A stretch of DNA of 55,058 nucleotides from Pseudomonadota bacterium (GCA_963205265.1 CAUJJI010000188.1:1-55058), one strand, 5' to 3'; positions 8,168-18,066 are shown, numbered from the stretch's first letter. Program-made: numbers and translations. Notes: generated from the sequence alone by a model not told the origin.

Positions 8168-8183
8168 ATTGCGCCCGCGCAAT
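8168..8183. terminator. Short perfect hairpin after lolD
   Basis: ATTGCGC-CC-GCGCAAT forms a short GC-rich stem 15 bases after the lolD stop; a TTTT sits about 11 bases further on (within GCAATTTTCCC). It may weakly terminate the lol transcript before the next pair of genes. The stem is short and the T-run is displaced, so this is a weak call. Confidence 0.3.
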
Positions 8184-8246
8184 GCATTTGCAATTTTCCC
8201 GTGCGAACCCACATCGAGCTGTAATGGACAAGCGAGAGGCCCCGAG

Positions 8247-8497
8247 ATGAGTGATTCCGCAAATCCGGCCCACATCGAATGGAACGATCTTGCCGAACTG
8301 CACGAGAAGGACGACGGCGGCGGCATCCTGTCGGGATTGAAGGGAATCCGGCAGGCGACGCTGGCCGAACTGGTCCGCTACATCGCGCAGCTGCCGGAAG
8401 CGGAGCGGGAACAGTACGTGATCTACAAGGCCGGCGATCACCGGCTCGAGATCGGCGAGATCATGCTGCTGTCGCGGCGCCCCGACCTGCCGCGTCC

Positions 8498-8501
<4 letters not shown>
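8247..8501 (+). CDS. Small conserved-looking protein of unknown function, coupled to glutathione peroxidase
   Basis: An 84-residue acidic protein starting at ATG 8247, preceded by AGCGAGAGG as a ribosome-binding site. No known domain is recognised. The sequence alternates a flexible N-terminus, a [20 protein letters not shown] helix-like stretch, an [13 protein letters not shown] segment and a C-terminal basic/proline tail. No membrane segment or signal peptide is visible. Its stop codon TGA (8499-8501) overlaps the GTG start of the glutathione peroxidase gene, so the two are likely translated together. The coding call rests on the good ribosome-binding site, the precise GTGA junction and plausible amino-acid composition. 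Confidence 0.7.
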
Positions 8502-8977
<476 letters not shown>

Positions 8978-8991
8978 GGGGCTTTCGACGC

Positions 8992-9018
8992 AGATCCTCC
9001 CCTTGCAGGGGAGGATCT
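8992..9018. terminator. Perfect palindrome between convergent genes, likely bidirectional terminator
   Basis: Arms AGATCCTCCCC and GGGGAGGATCT (11 bp each, perfect) flank a 5-base loop TTGCA. It lies in the 50-base gap between the glutathione peroxidase and Yip1-type genes, which converge. It belongs to the CCTCCCC/GGGGAGG repeat family seen repeatedly in this window. Confidence 0.6.
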
Positions 9019-9027
9019 GGGCAAGAC

Positions 9028-10182
9028 CTACTGCACCAGGTCGGTCAGTTCCTCCTGGTCGACGCTGGCCACGGCTGCCTTGAGCTGGTCGACGCTGTCG
9101 GCGTTGCCTTCGGCCTCGATCATGAAGCGGTTGGCGACCATGCGGCCGAACTTGCCGCTGTTGTTGGACTTGTCCCAGGATTCGGTCTGCATCTGGCCGC
9201 CGACGGTTTCGGTCTTCTCGTAGCCGTTGGCGTCCTCGCGGCTCTGCTGGACGCCCATGGCCGAGCCCAGGCCCGCGAGGGCGCCCAGTGCCGACATGTC
9301 GGCGACCCGCAGAGTGAAGCTCTTGCCGCCCGAGGCATAGGTGCCCTCGGCCGTGCTGCCCATCGCGCCTACCGCCATGGTCTGGGTGCCGGTGCGGGTG
9401 AAGTTGCCGATGCTGGCGGGGAGCAGTTCCTGCAGCTTCGCCGGTTCGACCGGCGGGGTCTTGCCCTGGGTGGCATCTTCCATCTGCTTGCCGAACTTCT
9501 CGGCCTTGTCGACGTCGATCGAGCCGACGCCGGGGATCGTCACCGAACCGGTGCCGCCGTCGCTGGTGGTGACCATGGCCGGGCTGATGAAGATGCCGCT
9601 GACCAGCGCGGTGATCGGCGCGACCAGGATCGACAGCACGATCGCGCAGACCACGGTCACCACGGTATAGCCGACCGCCTTGTCCTGCGGCACTTTCATC
9701 ATCGGGGTGGCGCCGGTGTAGAGCAGGTAGAAGCTGTAGAGCCCGAGCAGCGAGAAGAAGCCGAGCGAGGGGATCAGCCCGAATATGCCGGCGAGCCAGC
9801 TGGCGGTATAGCTGTAGGCGACCAGCTTGAAGGCGTTGAGCCGGTTGCTCTGCCCGGCGAACTTGGGCGCCAGCAGGTCGGCGATTAGCATTAGCACGAA
9901 GACCGCGACCACCGACAGCACGAAGCCGAGCAGCGCAGTGACCAGCGCCGCGACAAGGCTCGGCCGATAGGAGAATCCGAAGGCGCCGTAACCGAAAACC
10001 TGCCCGCCGATCAAAGATGCGACCGGCCCGATCGCCGCAAGCGGCAGGACATAGCCGCGCAGGATATCGGATTGATCCTGCATTTCGGTGAGGATTTTCG
10101 GCCATTCGTCCTTCGGCGACAGGATCATCGCCTTGGCTCGCTCGACGATCGTCTTTCTGTCGTTGCCCGACAAGTCGACCAT
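9028..10182 (-). CDS. Yip1-family integral membrane protein
   Basis: A 384-residue protein whose N-terminal half holds about five to six hydrophobic segments (for example VLPLAAIGPVASLIGG, LVAALVTALLGFVLSVVAVF, FFSLLGLYSFYLLYTGA and VVTVVCAIVLSILVAPI). The segment order and the YSFYLLYTG..P motif match the bacterial Yip1 domain. The C-terminal half (about residues 215-384) is a soluble Ala/Gly/Ser-rich domain without a family I recognise, ending in a VDQLKAAVASVDQEELTDL helix-like stretch. The start at ATG 10182 has a strong GAGGAGGAAG ribosome-binding site. Function is unknown. It is divergent from dnaE across 130 bases. Confidence 0.82.
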   Translation of the reverse strand: MVDLSGNDRKTIVERAKAMILSPKDEWPKILTEMQDQSDILRGYVLPLAAIGPVASLIGGQVFGYGAFGFSYRPSLVAALVTALLGFVLSVVAVFVLMLIADLLAPKFAGQSNRLNAFKLVAYSYTASWLAGIFGLIPSLGFFSLLGLYSFYLLYTGATPMMKVPQDKAVGYTVVTVVCAIVLSILVAPITALVSGIFISPAMVTTSDGGTGSVTIPGVGSIDVDKAEKFGKQMEDATQGKTPPVEPAKLQELLPASIGNFTRTGTQTMAVGAMGSTAEGTYASGGKSFTLRVADMSALGALAGLGSAMGVQQSREDANGYEKTETVGGQMQTESWDKSNNSGKFGRMVANRFMIEAEGNADSVDQLKAAVASVDQEELTDLVQ

Positions 10183-10312
10183 GTCTTCCTCCTCATTAAC
10201 CCGGCGGCGGATAGGAGCACATATTCCGCAATTTGCAAGCAGCCATGTCCGTTTCCCCCAGCGAGTTTGCCGGGGAGCTTGATCGCCGGCGCCCGCGCCC
10301 CTTAATTGGCGC

Positions 10313-13300
10313 ATGGCCTACGCACCCTTCGTGCCCCTGCGGATATTCTCGAGCTATACCATGCTCGACGGCGCGATCGAGCCGAAGGCGATCGCCAAGC
10401 TGGCGCGGGAGCGCGGCTTTCCCGCCGCCGCCATCGCCGACCGCAACGGCCTCTACGGCACCCAGGCCTTCGCCGCCGCCTGCCGCGACAGCGGCGTCCA
10501 GCCGGTCGTCGGCACGTTCCTGGCAGTCGCGCGCGACGATGCCGGCGGCAAGCCCGGGGCGATCGACTGGCTGGCGCTCTATGCCCAGGACGAGGCGGGC
10601 TGGCTCAACCTCTGCCATCTCGTCAGCCGCGCCCATCTCGACCGGCCGCTGGAGCTCGAGCCGCATGTCCTGCTCGCCGATCTCGAAGGGCACAGCGACG
10701 GCCTGATCGCGCTTACCGGCGCCGGGGAAGGGGCCCTGGCGCGGCTGCTGGCCGAGGGGTGGTCCGAAGCGGCAGAAGCCTGTTGCGATCGCCTGCAGGC
10801 GCTGTTTCCCGGGCGCCTCTACATCGAGCTGGCGCGCCGCGGCGACGCGGTCGAGGAAGCGGCGGAAGCGGCGCTGATCGACCTCGCCTATGCGCGCGAC
10901 CTGCCGCTGGTCGCCACCAACCCCGCCAATTTCGCCGAGCCGGGCTTCTACGCGGCGCACGACGCGATGCTGTGCATCGCCAATTCCACGCACATCGATG
11001 CCGCCGACCGCCCGCGCTCCAGCCAGGAGGCCTGGGTGAAATCGGCGGAGACGATGGCGGAACTGTTCGCCGACTTGCCGGAAGCGACCGCCAACACGCT
11101 GGTCGTTGCCCAGCGCTGCGCCTGCGCCCCGCCCAAGCGCAAGCCGATCCTGCCCAGCCTCGCCGGCGACCAGGAAGGCGAGGCGCGGATGATGGCCGAG
11201 GATGCGCGCGCCGGCCTCGCCAAGCGGCTGGAAAGCTACGACCTCGGCCCCGAAGAGCGCCGCGCCTACGAGGACCGCCTCGAGTTCGAGATCGCGATCA
11301 TCAACAAGATGGGCTTCGGCGGCTACTTCCTGATCGTCGCGGACTTCATCAAGTGGGCCAAGGAACAAGGCATCCCGGTCGGCCCGGGCCGCGGTTCGGG
11401 GGCGGGCTCGGTCGTCGCCTGGGCGCTGACCATCACCGATCTCGACCCGCTGCGGCTCGGCCTGCTGTTCGAGCGCTTCCTCAATCCCGAGCGCGTGTCG
11501 ATGCCCGACTTCGACATCGACTTCTGCGAAACCCGCCGCGGCGAGGTGATCCGCTACGTCCAGAGCAAGTACGGCCACGATCACGTCGCGCAGATCATCA
11601 CCTTCGGCAAGATGAAGGCCCGCGCCGTGCTGCGCGACTGCGGCCGCATCCTGCAGATGAGCTACGGCCAGGTCGATCGCCTCTGCAAGATGGTCCCCAA
11701 CCATCCGACCGACCCCTGGACGCTCGAGCGCGCGCTCAACGGCGTCGCCGAGTTCAAGCGCGAATACGACACCGACGAGGAAGTGCGCCGGCTGATCGAC
11801 CTCGCCGTCCAGCTCGAGGGCCTGCCGCGCAACAGCTCCACCCATGCCGCCGGCGTCGTCATCGGCGACCGGCCGCTGGCGCAGCTCGTGCCGCTCTACC
11901 GCGACCCGCGCTCGGACATGCCGGTGACGCAGTTCGACATGAAATATGTCGAGGACGCGGGGCTGGTAAAATTCGACTTCCTCGGGCTGAAGACCCTGTC
12001 GGTGCTGAGGAAGGCGGTCGACCTCCTTGCCCGGCGCGGCATCGCGATCGACCTCGACGCGCTCGCCTGGGACGATCCGCTGGTCTACGACCTGCTCCAG
12101 CGCGGCGACACGGTCGGCGTGTTCCAGCTGGAATCGGAAGGCATGCGCCGCACCCTGGCGGCAGTGAAGCCGACCAATTTCGGCGACATCATCGCGCTGG
12201 TCTCGCTCTACCGCCCCGGCCCGATGGACAATATCCCGCTGTTCGGCCGCCGCAAGAACGGGCTCGAGGCGATCGAGTACCCGCACGAAAAGCTCGAGGG
12301 CATCCTGTCGGAAACCTACGGCATCTTCGTCTACCAGGAACAGGTGATGCAGGCCGCCCAGGTGCTCGCCGGCTACTCGCTCGGCGATGCCGACCTGCTG
12401 CGCCGCGCGATGGGCAAGAAGATCAAGGCCGAGATGGACGCCCAGCGCGCGCGCTTCGTCGAAGGCTGCAAGGAGGTGTCGGGCATCGACAAGAAGAAGG
12501 CCGACGAGCTGTTCGACTTGATCGACAAGTTCGCGGGCTACGGCTTCAACAAGTCGCACGCCGCCGCCTATGCGCTGCTGGCCTATCACACCGCCTGGCT
12601 GAAGACGCATTACCCGCACGAATTCTACGCCGCCTCGATGTGCTTCGACATGCACCAGTCGGAAAAGCTGGCGGTCTTCGTCGACGACATGCGGCGCTCG
12701 GGCGTGGCCGTCGAAGGGCCCGACATCAACCATTCCGAGGCCGAGTTCACCGTCGAGCAGACCGAGGAAGGCCACGCCGTGCGCTATGCGCTGGCGGGCA
12801 TCCGCAACGTCGGCGAAAAGGCGATGGACGCCATCGTCGCCAAACGCGAGGCGAACGGCGCCTTCGCCAGCCTCGACGACCTGTTCCGCCGTGTGCCGCC
12901 GGGCTCGATGAACCGGCGGCAGCTCGAAGGTCTGGCGGGAGCGGGCGCGTTCGATTGCCTGGAGGCCAACCGCGCCAAGGTGCTCGCCAATGCCGACATG
13001 CTGCTCGCCGTCGCCGACGAGGCCGAGCGCACGCGCTCGAGCGGGCAGGCCGGGCTGTTCGGCGGCGAGGACCACGCCGAGCAGGCGGTGCGCCTGGCCG
13101 AGGTCGAGCCGTGGAGCCGGTCCGAACAGATGGCCCGGGAACGCGAGAACTTCGGCTTCTACTTCGCCGCCCATCCGGTCGAGGCGTACCGCGCCATCGC
13201 TTCGGCCAACGGCGCGCGGACTCATGCCAGCCTGCTCGCCTCCGGGGTGCAGAACGGCCGCCAGCAGGCGGTCATGGCGGCGCTGGTGGAAAGCGTCAGC

Positions 13301-13789
13301 CGCGGCAAGACGCGCAAGGGCAACGATTTCGTCCGCGCCGACTTCTCCGATTCCACCGGCCAGTTCTCCGCCGCCTGCTTCGAGGAATCGCTGGTCGACA
13401 GCTTCCTGCGCTGGGCGCGCGAGGGCACCTGCGTGCTGCTGACGGTGGAACTCGACAGCCCCAGCCCCGACGAGCCGCCGCGGATCACGGTGCGCGGCGC
13501 CCGCCCGCTGTCGGAAGTGCGCGACAGCGCGCGCATGCTGCTCAAGCTGGACGTCGATCGCATCGAGGCGATCCAGGAACTGGCGCTGCTGCTGGTGCCG
13601 GGCGCGGCGGGCCGCGGCGAGGTTCTGGTCACGCTGCGGCTGGACGACGGCCAGTCGCCCGTCCTGCGCCTCGGCCGCGACTTCGCGCTCGACGGCGAGA
13701 TGGTCGACCGCCTGGCCGAGATCGACGGCATCGCCAACGTCTCGCTGACCGCGCGGCGGGGCAACGATCACTTGCGGCTGGTGGCTTGA
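10313..13789 (+). CDS. dnaE: DNA polymerase III subunit alpha
   Basis: A 1158-residue replicative polymerase, normal length for proteobacterial DnaE. The PHP domain lies at the N-terminus (FVPLRIFSSYTMLDGAI), the palm carries MPDFDIDFCETRRGEVI with the catalytic aspartates around residues 400-405, and the fingers contain SLYRPGPMDNIP. The tail has an OB-fold-like segment (ARADFSD-like region) after a probable beta-clamp-binding motif GQAGLFG near residue 912. The PHP metal-binding histidines usually found in HxHS are replaced by RIFS, so the PHP domain is probably inactive and proofreading would rely on a separate DnaQ. It is a single-gene unit; a copy of the 89-bp palindrome follows it. Confidence 0.98.
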   Translation: MAYAPFVPLRIFSSYTMLDGAIEPKAIAKLARERGFPAAAIADRNGLYGTQAFAAACRDSGVQPVVGTFLAVARDDAGGKPGAIDWLALYAQDEAGWLNLCHLVSRAHLDRPLELEPHVLLADLEGHSDGLIALTGAGEGALARLLAEGWSEAAEACCDRLQALFPGRLYIELARRGDAVEEAAEAALIDLAYARDLPLVATNPANFAEPGFYAAHDAMLCIANSTHIDAADRPRSSQEAWVKSAETMAELFADLPEATANTLVVAQRCACAPPKRKPILPSLAGDQEGEARMMAEDARAGLAKRLESYDLGPEERRAYEDRLEFEIAIINKMGFGGYFLIVADFIKWAKEQGIPVGPGRGSGAGSVVAWALTITDLDPLRLGLLFERFLNPERVSMPDFDIDFCETRRGEVIRYVQSKYGHDHVAQIITFGKMKARAVLRDCGRILQMSYGQVDRLCKMVPNHPTDPWTLERALNGVAEFKREYDTDEEVRRLIDLAVQLEGLPRNSSTHAAGVVIGDRPLAQLVPLYRDPRSDMPVTQFDMKYVEDAGLVKFDFLGLKTLSVLRKAVDLLARRGIAIDLDALAWDDPLVYDLLQRGDTVGVFQLESEGMRRTLAAVKPTNFGDIIALVSLYRPGPMDNIPLFGRRKNGLEAIEYPHEKLEGILSETYGIFVYQEQVMQAAQVLAGYSLGDADLLRRAMGKKIKAEMDAQRARFVEGCKEVSGIDKKKADELFDLIDKFAGYGFNKSHAAAYALLAYHTAWLKTHYPHEFYAASMCFDMHQSEKLAVFVDDMRRSGVAVEGPDINHSEAEFTVEQTEEGHAVRYALAGIRNVGEKAMDAIVAKREANGAFASLDDLFRRVPPGSMNRRQLEGLAGAGAFDCLEANRAKVLANADMLLAVADEAERTRSSGQAGLFGGEDHAEQAVRLAEVEPWSRSEQMARERENFGFYFAAHPVEAYRAIASANGARTHASLLASGVQNGRQQAVMAALVESVSRGKTRKGNDFVRADFSDSTGQFSAACFEESLVDSFLRWAREGTCVLLTVELDSPSPDEPPRITVRGARPLSEVRDSARMLLKLDVDRIEAIQELALLLVPGAAGRGEVLVTLRLDDGQSPVLRLGRDFALDGEMVDRLAEIDGIANVSLTARRGNDHLRLVA

Positions 13790-14106
13790 GCCATTCGTCG
13801 TCCGGGGTTTGAGCCGGGGACCGAACCCTCGCTGACAAACCAGCCCTTGTCACCCTGAACTCGTTTCAGGGCCCATTTCTCCCAACGTGCCAATGGTTTG
13901 CCGGGAGAGATGGGTGCTGAAACGAGTTCAGCATGACGAGTCGGGGTGAGGGAGTACGGTCACCCGGCAGATTTCGCCTACCCTGAATTTTTCGAGGGGC
14001 ATTGCTTCGACAATCCCAGCATGGACGGGTAGGTTCACCCCGACCTTCGCGCCGGGCGCGCTTTTTTGCTAAGCGAATCGCTTCGATGCGGAACGGGAAC
14101 CAAGAA
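13790..14106. other. Intergenic region between dnaE and the acyl-CoA ligase gene
   Basis: These 317 bases hold no gene. They contain GTCCGGGGTTTGAGCCGGGGAC, a small inverted repeat just after dnaE (in 13800-13822), then copy 3 of the 89-bp palindrome, then about 170 bases that should carry the promoter of the ligase gene. No clear promoter was recognised. Confidence 0.75.
13849..13937. repeat. 89-bp dispersed imperfect palindrome, copy 3
   Basis: Same length, arms and centre as the copies at 5889 and 6040, with a few substitutions (for example CCAATGGTTTGCCGGGAGA in the centre and AACGAGTTCAGCATGAC in the right arm, which makes the two arms more alike than in the other copies). Confidence 0.85.
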
Positions 14107-15705
14107 ATGCTCGGTGCAATGCAGGACTGGGAGCTGCGCGTCTCGCTGCTGATCGACCATGCCGCTCGCGAGCACGGCTCGCGCGAGATCGTCACCAGCT
14201 GGGCGGACGGCAGCGAGACGCGGACCGACTGGTCCGGCATCCGTCGCGATGCGCTGAAGATGGTGCAGGCGCTGCAGCGGCTCGGCATCGGCAAGGGCGA
14301 CCGCGTGGCGACGCTGGCGATGAACCACAGCCGGCACCTCGTCACCTGGTACGGCGCGACCGGGGCGGGCGGCGTCCTCCACACGATCAACCCGCGCCTG
14401 TTCGACGACCAGCTGGACTATATCGCCAACCATGCCGAGGACCGCATCCTCATCTACGACGCGGCCTTCCAGCCGATCGTCGATCGCATGCGCGACCGCT
14501 GGACGACGATCGAGCACTACGTCTGCTTCGATGCGGCCGACCATGCCCCCGCTTTCGAGGACTGGATCGGTGCCGAGGACGGCGATGCCGACTGGGTGCA
14601 GGGCAGCGAGCGCGATCCCTGCATGCTGTGCTACACCAGCGGCACCACCGGCCATCCCAAGGGCGTGCTGTTCGAGCATCGTTCCAACATGCTGCACACC
14701 TATGCGGCGCTCATGCCGCAATGCCTCGATCTCGATGCGCGGGCCTCGGTGCTGCCGGTCGTGCCGATGTTCCATGCCAACAACTGGGGCTTCCCCTGGG
14801 CGGCGGCGGCGGTCGGCGCGAAGCTGGTCTATTGCAGCAGCAATGCGGCGGAAACCCTGTGCCGCCTGATCCGGCAGGAGGACGTCAACTACGTCGCCGG
14901 CGTGCCGACGGTATGGCTGAGCCTGCTCCAGCACGTCGATGCGACGGGACAGGAAATGCCGCCGATCACCAAGGCGCTGACCGGCGGCTCGGCCATGCCC
15001 AGGGCGATCATCGAGCGGCTGATGGCCTCCGGCATCCGCATCGCCCACGCCTGGGGCATGACCGAGACCTCGCCGATCGCGACCATCGCTTTCGAGCCGG
15101 CGAATTTCGACAGCCTGAGCTTCGACGAACAGGTCACGATCAAGGCCAGGCAGGGCACGGCGCTGTTCGGCGTCGAGCTGCGCACCGTCGATCTCGACGA
15201 CCCCGCGAAAGTCCTGCCCCGCGACGGCAAGAGCGCCGGGGCGCTGCAAGTGCGCGGGCCCTGGGTGATCAAGCGCTATTTCAAGGCCGATAAGGACGCC
15301 ACCGACGCCGAGCAGTGGTTCGATACCGGCGACGTCGCGCTGCTCCATCCCGACGGCACGCTGCAGCTGACCGACCGGACCAAGGACGTCATCAAGTCCG
15401 GCGGCGAATGGATCAGCTCGGTCGAGCTGGAGAATGCCGCCGTGGCCCATCCGGCGGTCGCCGAAGCCGCGGCCATCGGCGTCTACCATCCGAAATGGGA
15501 CGAGCGCCCGATCCTGGTGGTGGTAAGGAAGCCGGGCATGGCTGTGACCGGCGAGGAACTGCTCGGCCTGCTGGCGCAGAAGGTCGCCAAATGGTGGCTG
15601 CCCGATGCCGTCGAATTCGTCGACGAGATTCCCCACACCGGCACCGGCAAGATCAGCAAGAAGGACTTGCGCGACCAGTTCAGGACCTATCGTCTGGCGG
15701 AGTGA
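14107..15705 (+). CDS. Fatty-acyl-CoA ligase (AlkK/medium-long-chain acyl-CoA synthetase type)
   Basis: A 532-residue member of the ANL adenylate-forming superfamily that activates fatty acids with ATP and CoA. The N-terminus [20 protein letters not shown] and the segment [12 protein letters not shown] are typical of the AlkK-like group. The nucleotide loop is [11 protein letters not shown] (residues 176-186), the adenine motif is GMTETSP, the hinge region is [13 protein letters not shown]...[15 protein letters not shown], and the C-terminal catalytic lysine lies in [14 protein letters not shown] 14107 matches the usual N-terminus; ATG 14086 in the same frame would add seven residues. It is followed after 86 bases by a P450 gene on the same strand. 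Chain-length preference cannot be read from sequence. Confidence 0.93.
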   Translation: MLGAMQDWELRVSLLIDHAAREHGSREIVTSWADGSETRTDWSGIRRDALKMVQALQRLGIGKGDRVATLAMNHSRHLVTWYGATGAGGVLHTINPRLFDDQLDYIANHAEDRILIYDAAFQPIVDRMRDRWTTIEHYVCFDAADHAPAFEDWIGAEDGDADWVQGSERDPCMLCYTSGTTGHPKGVLFEHRSNMLHTYAALMPQCLDLDARASVLPVVPMFHANNWGFPWAAAAVGAKLVYCSSNAAETLCRLIRQEDVNYVAGVPTVWLSLLQHVDATGQEMPPITKALTGGSAMPRAIIERLMASGIRIAHAWGMTETSPIATIAFEPANFDSLSFDEQVTIKARQGTALFGVELRTVDLDDPAKVLPRDGKSAGALQVRGPWVIKRYFKADKDATDAEQWFDTGDVALLHPDGTLQLTDRTKDVIKSGGEWISSVELENAAVAHPAVAEAAAIGVYHPKWDERPILVVVRKPGMAVTGEELLGLLAQKVAKWWLPDAVEFVDEIPHTGTGKISKKDLRDQFRTYRLAE

Positions 15706-15791
15706 CGCGCAGCGATCCGCTGAGCAATCCTTGCGCTTTGCCGGCGCATGACGGATGCTATCGCCCTGACGAATCCGGCGGGGAGAGCGCC

Positions 15792-17003
15792 ATGGACACT
15801 GTTGCCGAGACTTCGCTTCCGGTCCTGCCGGTGGAAACGCCGGAGTTTTCCGCCGATCCCGATAGGTTCCTCGAGGCGGCGCGCCGCGAGCATCCGTGGC
15901 TGGCGCGCTTCTCGCAGGGCTACGTCGTCCACGGCTACCAGGCCTGCGCCGATCTCATGGCCGACGACCGGAACCTGATCTGCGGCTTCGGCCCGGTCAT
16001 CGACTTCTACGGCGTGCGCGGATCGATGTGGGCGCGCTTCATGGAAGAGATCGTCATCTCGCAATCCGGCCCCGCGCATGCCCGGCTACGCGGCAGCGTA
16101 GCCCATGCCTTCACTCCGCGGCGGGCCAATCGCGAACGCGAGATGATGCAGCGCACGATCGAGGCGCTGCTCGACCAATGGGCGCCGCGCGGCAGCTTCG
16201 ATTTCGCCGAGTTCGCTTCCTACTTCCCGGTCACGGTGATGTGCGGCTTGCTCGGCGTCTCGGCCGAGCCGATCCCGCGGATGCGAGACGCGCTGGAAAA
16301 CCAGCTGAAGTCGCTCACGCTCGATCCTGCCGCCAAGCCATTGTTCATGGCCGGCTGGGACGTGCTCTGGGATTTCGCCGATAGCCTGGTGACCGAGCGC
16401 GAGGCGAGCGGGCTGCACGACGCGGATTCGCTGCTCGACGACATCATCGCCGCCAAGCAGCGCGGCGAGCTCGATGCGACCGAGGCGCGCTTCATGGTGC
16501 TGACCGTGGCCGTGGCCGGCTACGACACGTCGAAGAACCAGCTGACCGTGACGATGAAGCTGCTGCTCGATCGCCCGGACCTGTACCGGCGCTGTGCCGA
16601 AGACCTGCAGTTCTGCCGCAAGGTGGCGGAAGAATCGCTGCGCCATTCGGCGATCGCCACGCCCTATCGCGAGGTCGCGCACGACTTCACCTATGGCGGC
16701 CGGCAATTCCGCAAGGGCGATACCCTGGTGATGGCGGCGCCGCTGGCCAATCGCGATCCGGCGGTGTTCGCCGATCCGACCCGCTTCGATCCCGAGCGGG
16801 AGAATGCCGGGCGCCACGTCGCTTTCGGTCGCGGGCCGCATATCTGCATCGGCCAGTACATCGCCCGCAACCAGATGCAGGAGGGCCTGCACATCATCGC
16901 CCGGCGGCTGCAAAACCCGCGGCCGGCGGGCCAGCCGGAATGGCGGCCGTTCCTCGGCGCCTGGGGCCTGAAAAGCCTGCCGATCGCTTTCGACCCGGCC
17001 TGA
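15792..17003 (+). CDS. Cytochrome P450
   Basis: A 403-residue soluble bacterial P450 monooxygenase. The heme-binding motif FGRGPHICIGQ places the thiolate ligand at Cys352. The I-helix motif is AGYDTS with the acid-alcohol pair Asp245-Thr246, and the K-helix ExxR is Glu281-Ser-Leu-Arg284. No membrane anchor is present, so it needs separate ferredoxin and ferredoxin reductase partners, neither of which is encoded nearby. The ATG at 15792 is preceded by GGCGGGGAGAG. Sitting just after a fatty-acyl-CoA ligase, it might act on a fatty acid, terpenoid or steroid chain, but the substrate is a guess; no CYP family name is assigned. Confidence 0.94.
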   Translation: MDTVAETSLPVLPVETPEFSADPDRFLEAARREHPWLARFSQGYVVHGYQACADLMADDRNLICGFGPVIDFYGVRGSMWARFMEEIVISQSGPAHARLRGSVAHAFTPRRANREREMMQRTIEALLDQWAPRGSFDFAEFASYFPVTVMCGLLGVSAEPIPRMRDALENQLKSLTLDPAAKPLFMAGWDVLWDFADSLVTEREASGLHDADSLLDDIIAAKQRGELDATEARFMVLTVAVAGYDTSKNQLTVTMKLLLDRPDLYRRCAEDLQFCRKVAEESLRHSAIATPYREVAHDFTYGGRQFRKGDTLVMAAPLANRDPAVFADPTRFDPERENAGRHVAFGRGPHICIGQYIARNQMQEGLHIIARRLQNPRPAGQPEWRPFLGAWGLKSLPIAFDPA

Positions 17004-17178
17004 GCCGGCGCGCCGGACCGGGCGCCGCGCCGATCGGCGGTTCTGGGCCGGCCGTTACGGACCGGCGGTTGCGGCTGCGTCTTGGGAGCGCGGAACAGGT
17101 TGAAACGGGTGCGAGGGGGAGGGGCTCCGCTGCGTTCGGCACCGCTCACAATGTTCATGAGAAGAATCGGAGAATCAC

Positions 17179-17748
17179 ATGATTTTCGGAGCGAAGACGC
17201 TTGCCTGCCTGATCGGCGCAGCGAGCGCGATATTGCTGACCTCCACGGCCGCCCAGGCGGAAAGCTTCAGCGGGCCCTACATCGGGCTGGAGGCCGGCTA
17301 TGCCGTCACCGACGTCGATGGCGTGACCATCGCCGGGCCGTTCGAGCGGACCGAGCATTCGGCCGTCCTCGCCGGCATCGTTGGCTACCGCATCCCGGTC
17401 GGGCCGGACGGTCCGGTCGTGGTGGGCGCGGAAGCGAGCGCGGGCAGCTACACCAGGCGGGCGGACATGCGCTACGGCCTTGCCGGCAGCGTGGGCCTGC
17501 GCCTGTTCGAAAGCGGCCTGGTCTACGGCAAGGCCGGCTACGCCTGGCTCGAGGATGTCGAAGCCAACGCCGGGAAAGGCCTGCACGGCTTGGTCCTGGG
17601 CGGGGGCTACGAGCATGCGCTCGCGGGCAATTTCAGCCTGCGCGCCGAATACCGCCATGTCGACTGGAAAGGCGGCCCTCGCCTTCCCGACAATACGACG
17701 CGGTTCAAGGGGCAGGAGATCGCCGCCGCGGTGATCTACGGCTTCTGA
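17179..17748 (+). CDS. Small outer-membrane beta-barrel protein
   Basis: A 189-residue secreted protein. It begins with a signal peptide (basic start MIFGAK, hydrophobic stretch LACLIGAASAILL, cleavage likely after AAQA), followed by alternating beta strands such as GPYIGLEAGYAV, GLVYGKAGYAWL, FSLRAEYRHVDW and a C-terminal strand AAAVIYGF. A terminal phenylalanine is the recognition signature for BAM-mediated outer-membrane insertion. The pattern fits the 8-stranded OmpA-like/Omp25-like porin family of alphaproteobacteria. A TCGGAGAATC ribosome-binding site precedes ATG 17179. A perfect 14-bp-arm hairpin follows the stop. Physiological role is unknown. Confidence 0.87.
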   Translation: MIFGAKTLACLIGAASAILLTSTAAQAESFSGPYIGLEAGYAVTDVDGVTIAGPFERTEHSAVLAGIVGYRIPVGPDGPVVVGAEASAGSYTRRADMRYGLAGSVGLRLFESGLVYGKAGYAWLEDVEANAGKGLHGLVLGGGYEHALAGNFSLRAEYRHVDWKGGPRLPDNTTRFKGQEIAAAVIYGF

Positions 17749-17758
17749 CGGCCGGAAA

Positions 17759-17787
17759 CCTGTGCGAGCCCCGGGGGCTCGCACAGG
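17759..17787. terminator. Perfect hairpin between convergent genes
   Basis: CCTGTGCGAGCCCC (17759-17772) and GGGGCTCGCACAGG (17774-17787) are perfectly complementary 14-base arms with one base between them. It lies 11 bases after the beta-barrel gene stop and 10 bases from the stop of the opposing small gene, so it probably serves both as terminator, although it has no T-run. Confidence 0.6.
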
Positions 17788-17796
17788 CGACGGGGC

Positions 17797-18066
17797 CTAG
17801 TCGTTCAGCTTGTTTGCCGCGTCCTCGGCCGCATTGCCGACTTTCTGGGCGGCATCGCCGACTTGCCCGGCGGCATTGGCGATCGCGTTGTCCTTGGCGG
17901 CTTCGCTGCCGGATCCCCTGGTAAGGAAGACAATACCCGCGACAAGGGCGATCAGCAGGACGACCGCGATGACCCAGCCGCTGCCGCCGCTGCGGCGGCT
18001 GTCGGTGACGATGACCGTCGGTTGCCCGTTGCCCTGGGGTGCTTGCGTGGTTCTCTCTTCGACCAT
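17797..18066 (-). CDS. Small single-pass membrane protein
   Basis: An 89-residue protein starting at ATG 18066. A polar N-terminus with a possible cytosolic location (MVEERTTQAPQGNGQ) is followed by one membrane helix (WVIAVVLLIALVAGIVFL, about residues 31-48) and an Ala/Asn/Gly-rich tail of heptad-like repeats (NAAGQVGDAAQKVGNAAED). The tail could form an amphipathic helix or coiled coil in the periplasm. No family is recognised. It converges with the beta-barrel gene and lies downstream of the radical SAM gene on the same strand, separated from the latter's stop by the 77 bases 18067-18143. Confidence 0.7.
   Translation of the reverse strand: MVEERTTQAPQGNGQPTVIVTDSRRSGGSGWVIAVVLLIALVAGIVFLTRGSGSEAAKDNAIANAAGQVGDAAQKVGNAAEDAANKLND

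Noticed and set aside
10196..13771. A 1191-codon open frame on the minus strand through dnaE
   Set aside because: It is antisense to dnaE across nearly its whole length, has low-complexity Arg/Ala/Glu composition and no domain. High-GC genomes often keep antisense frames open.
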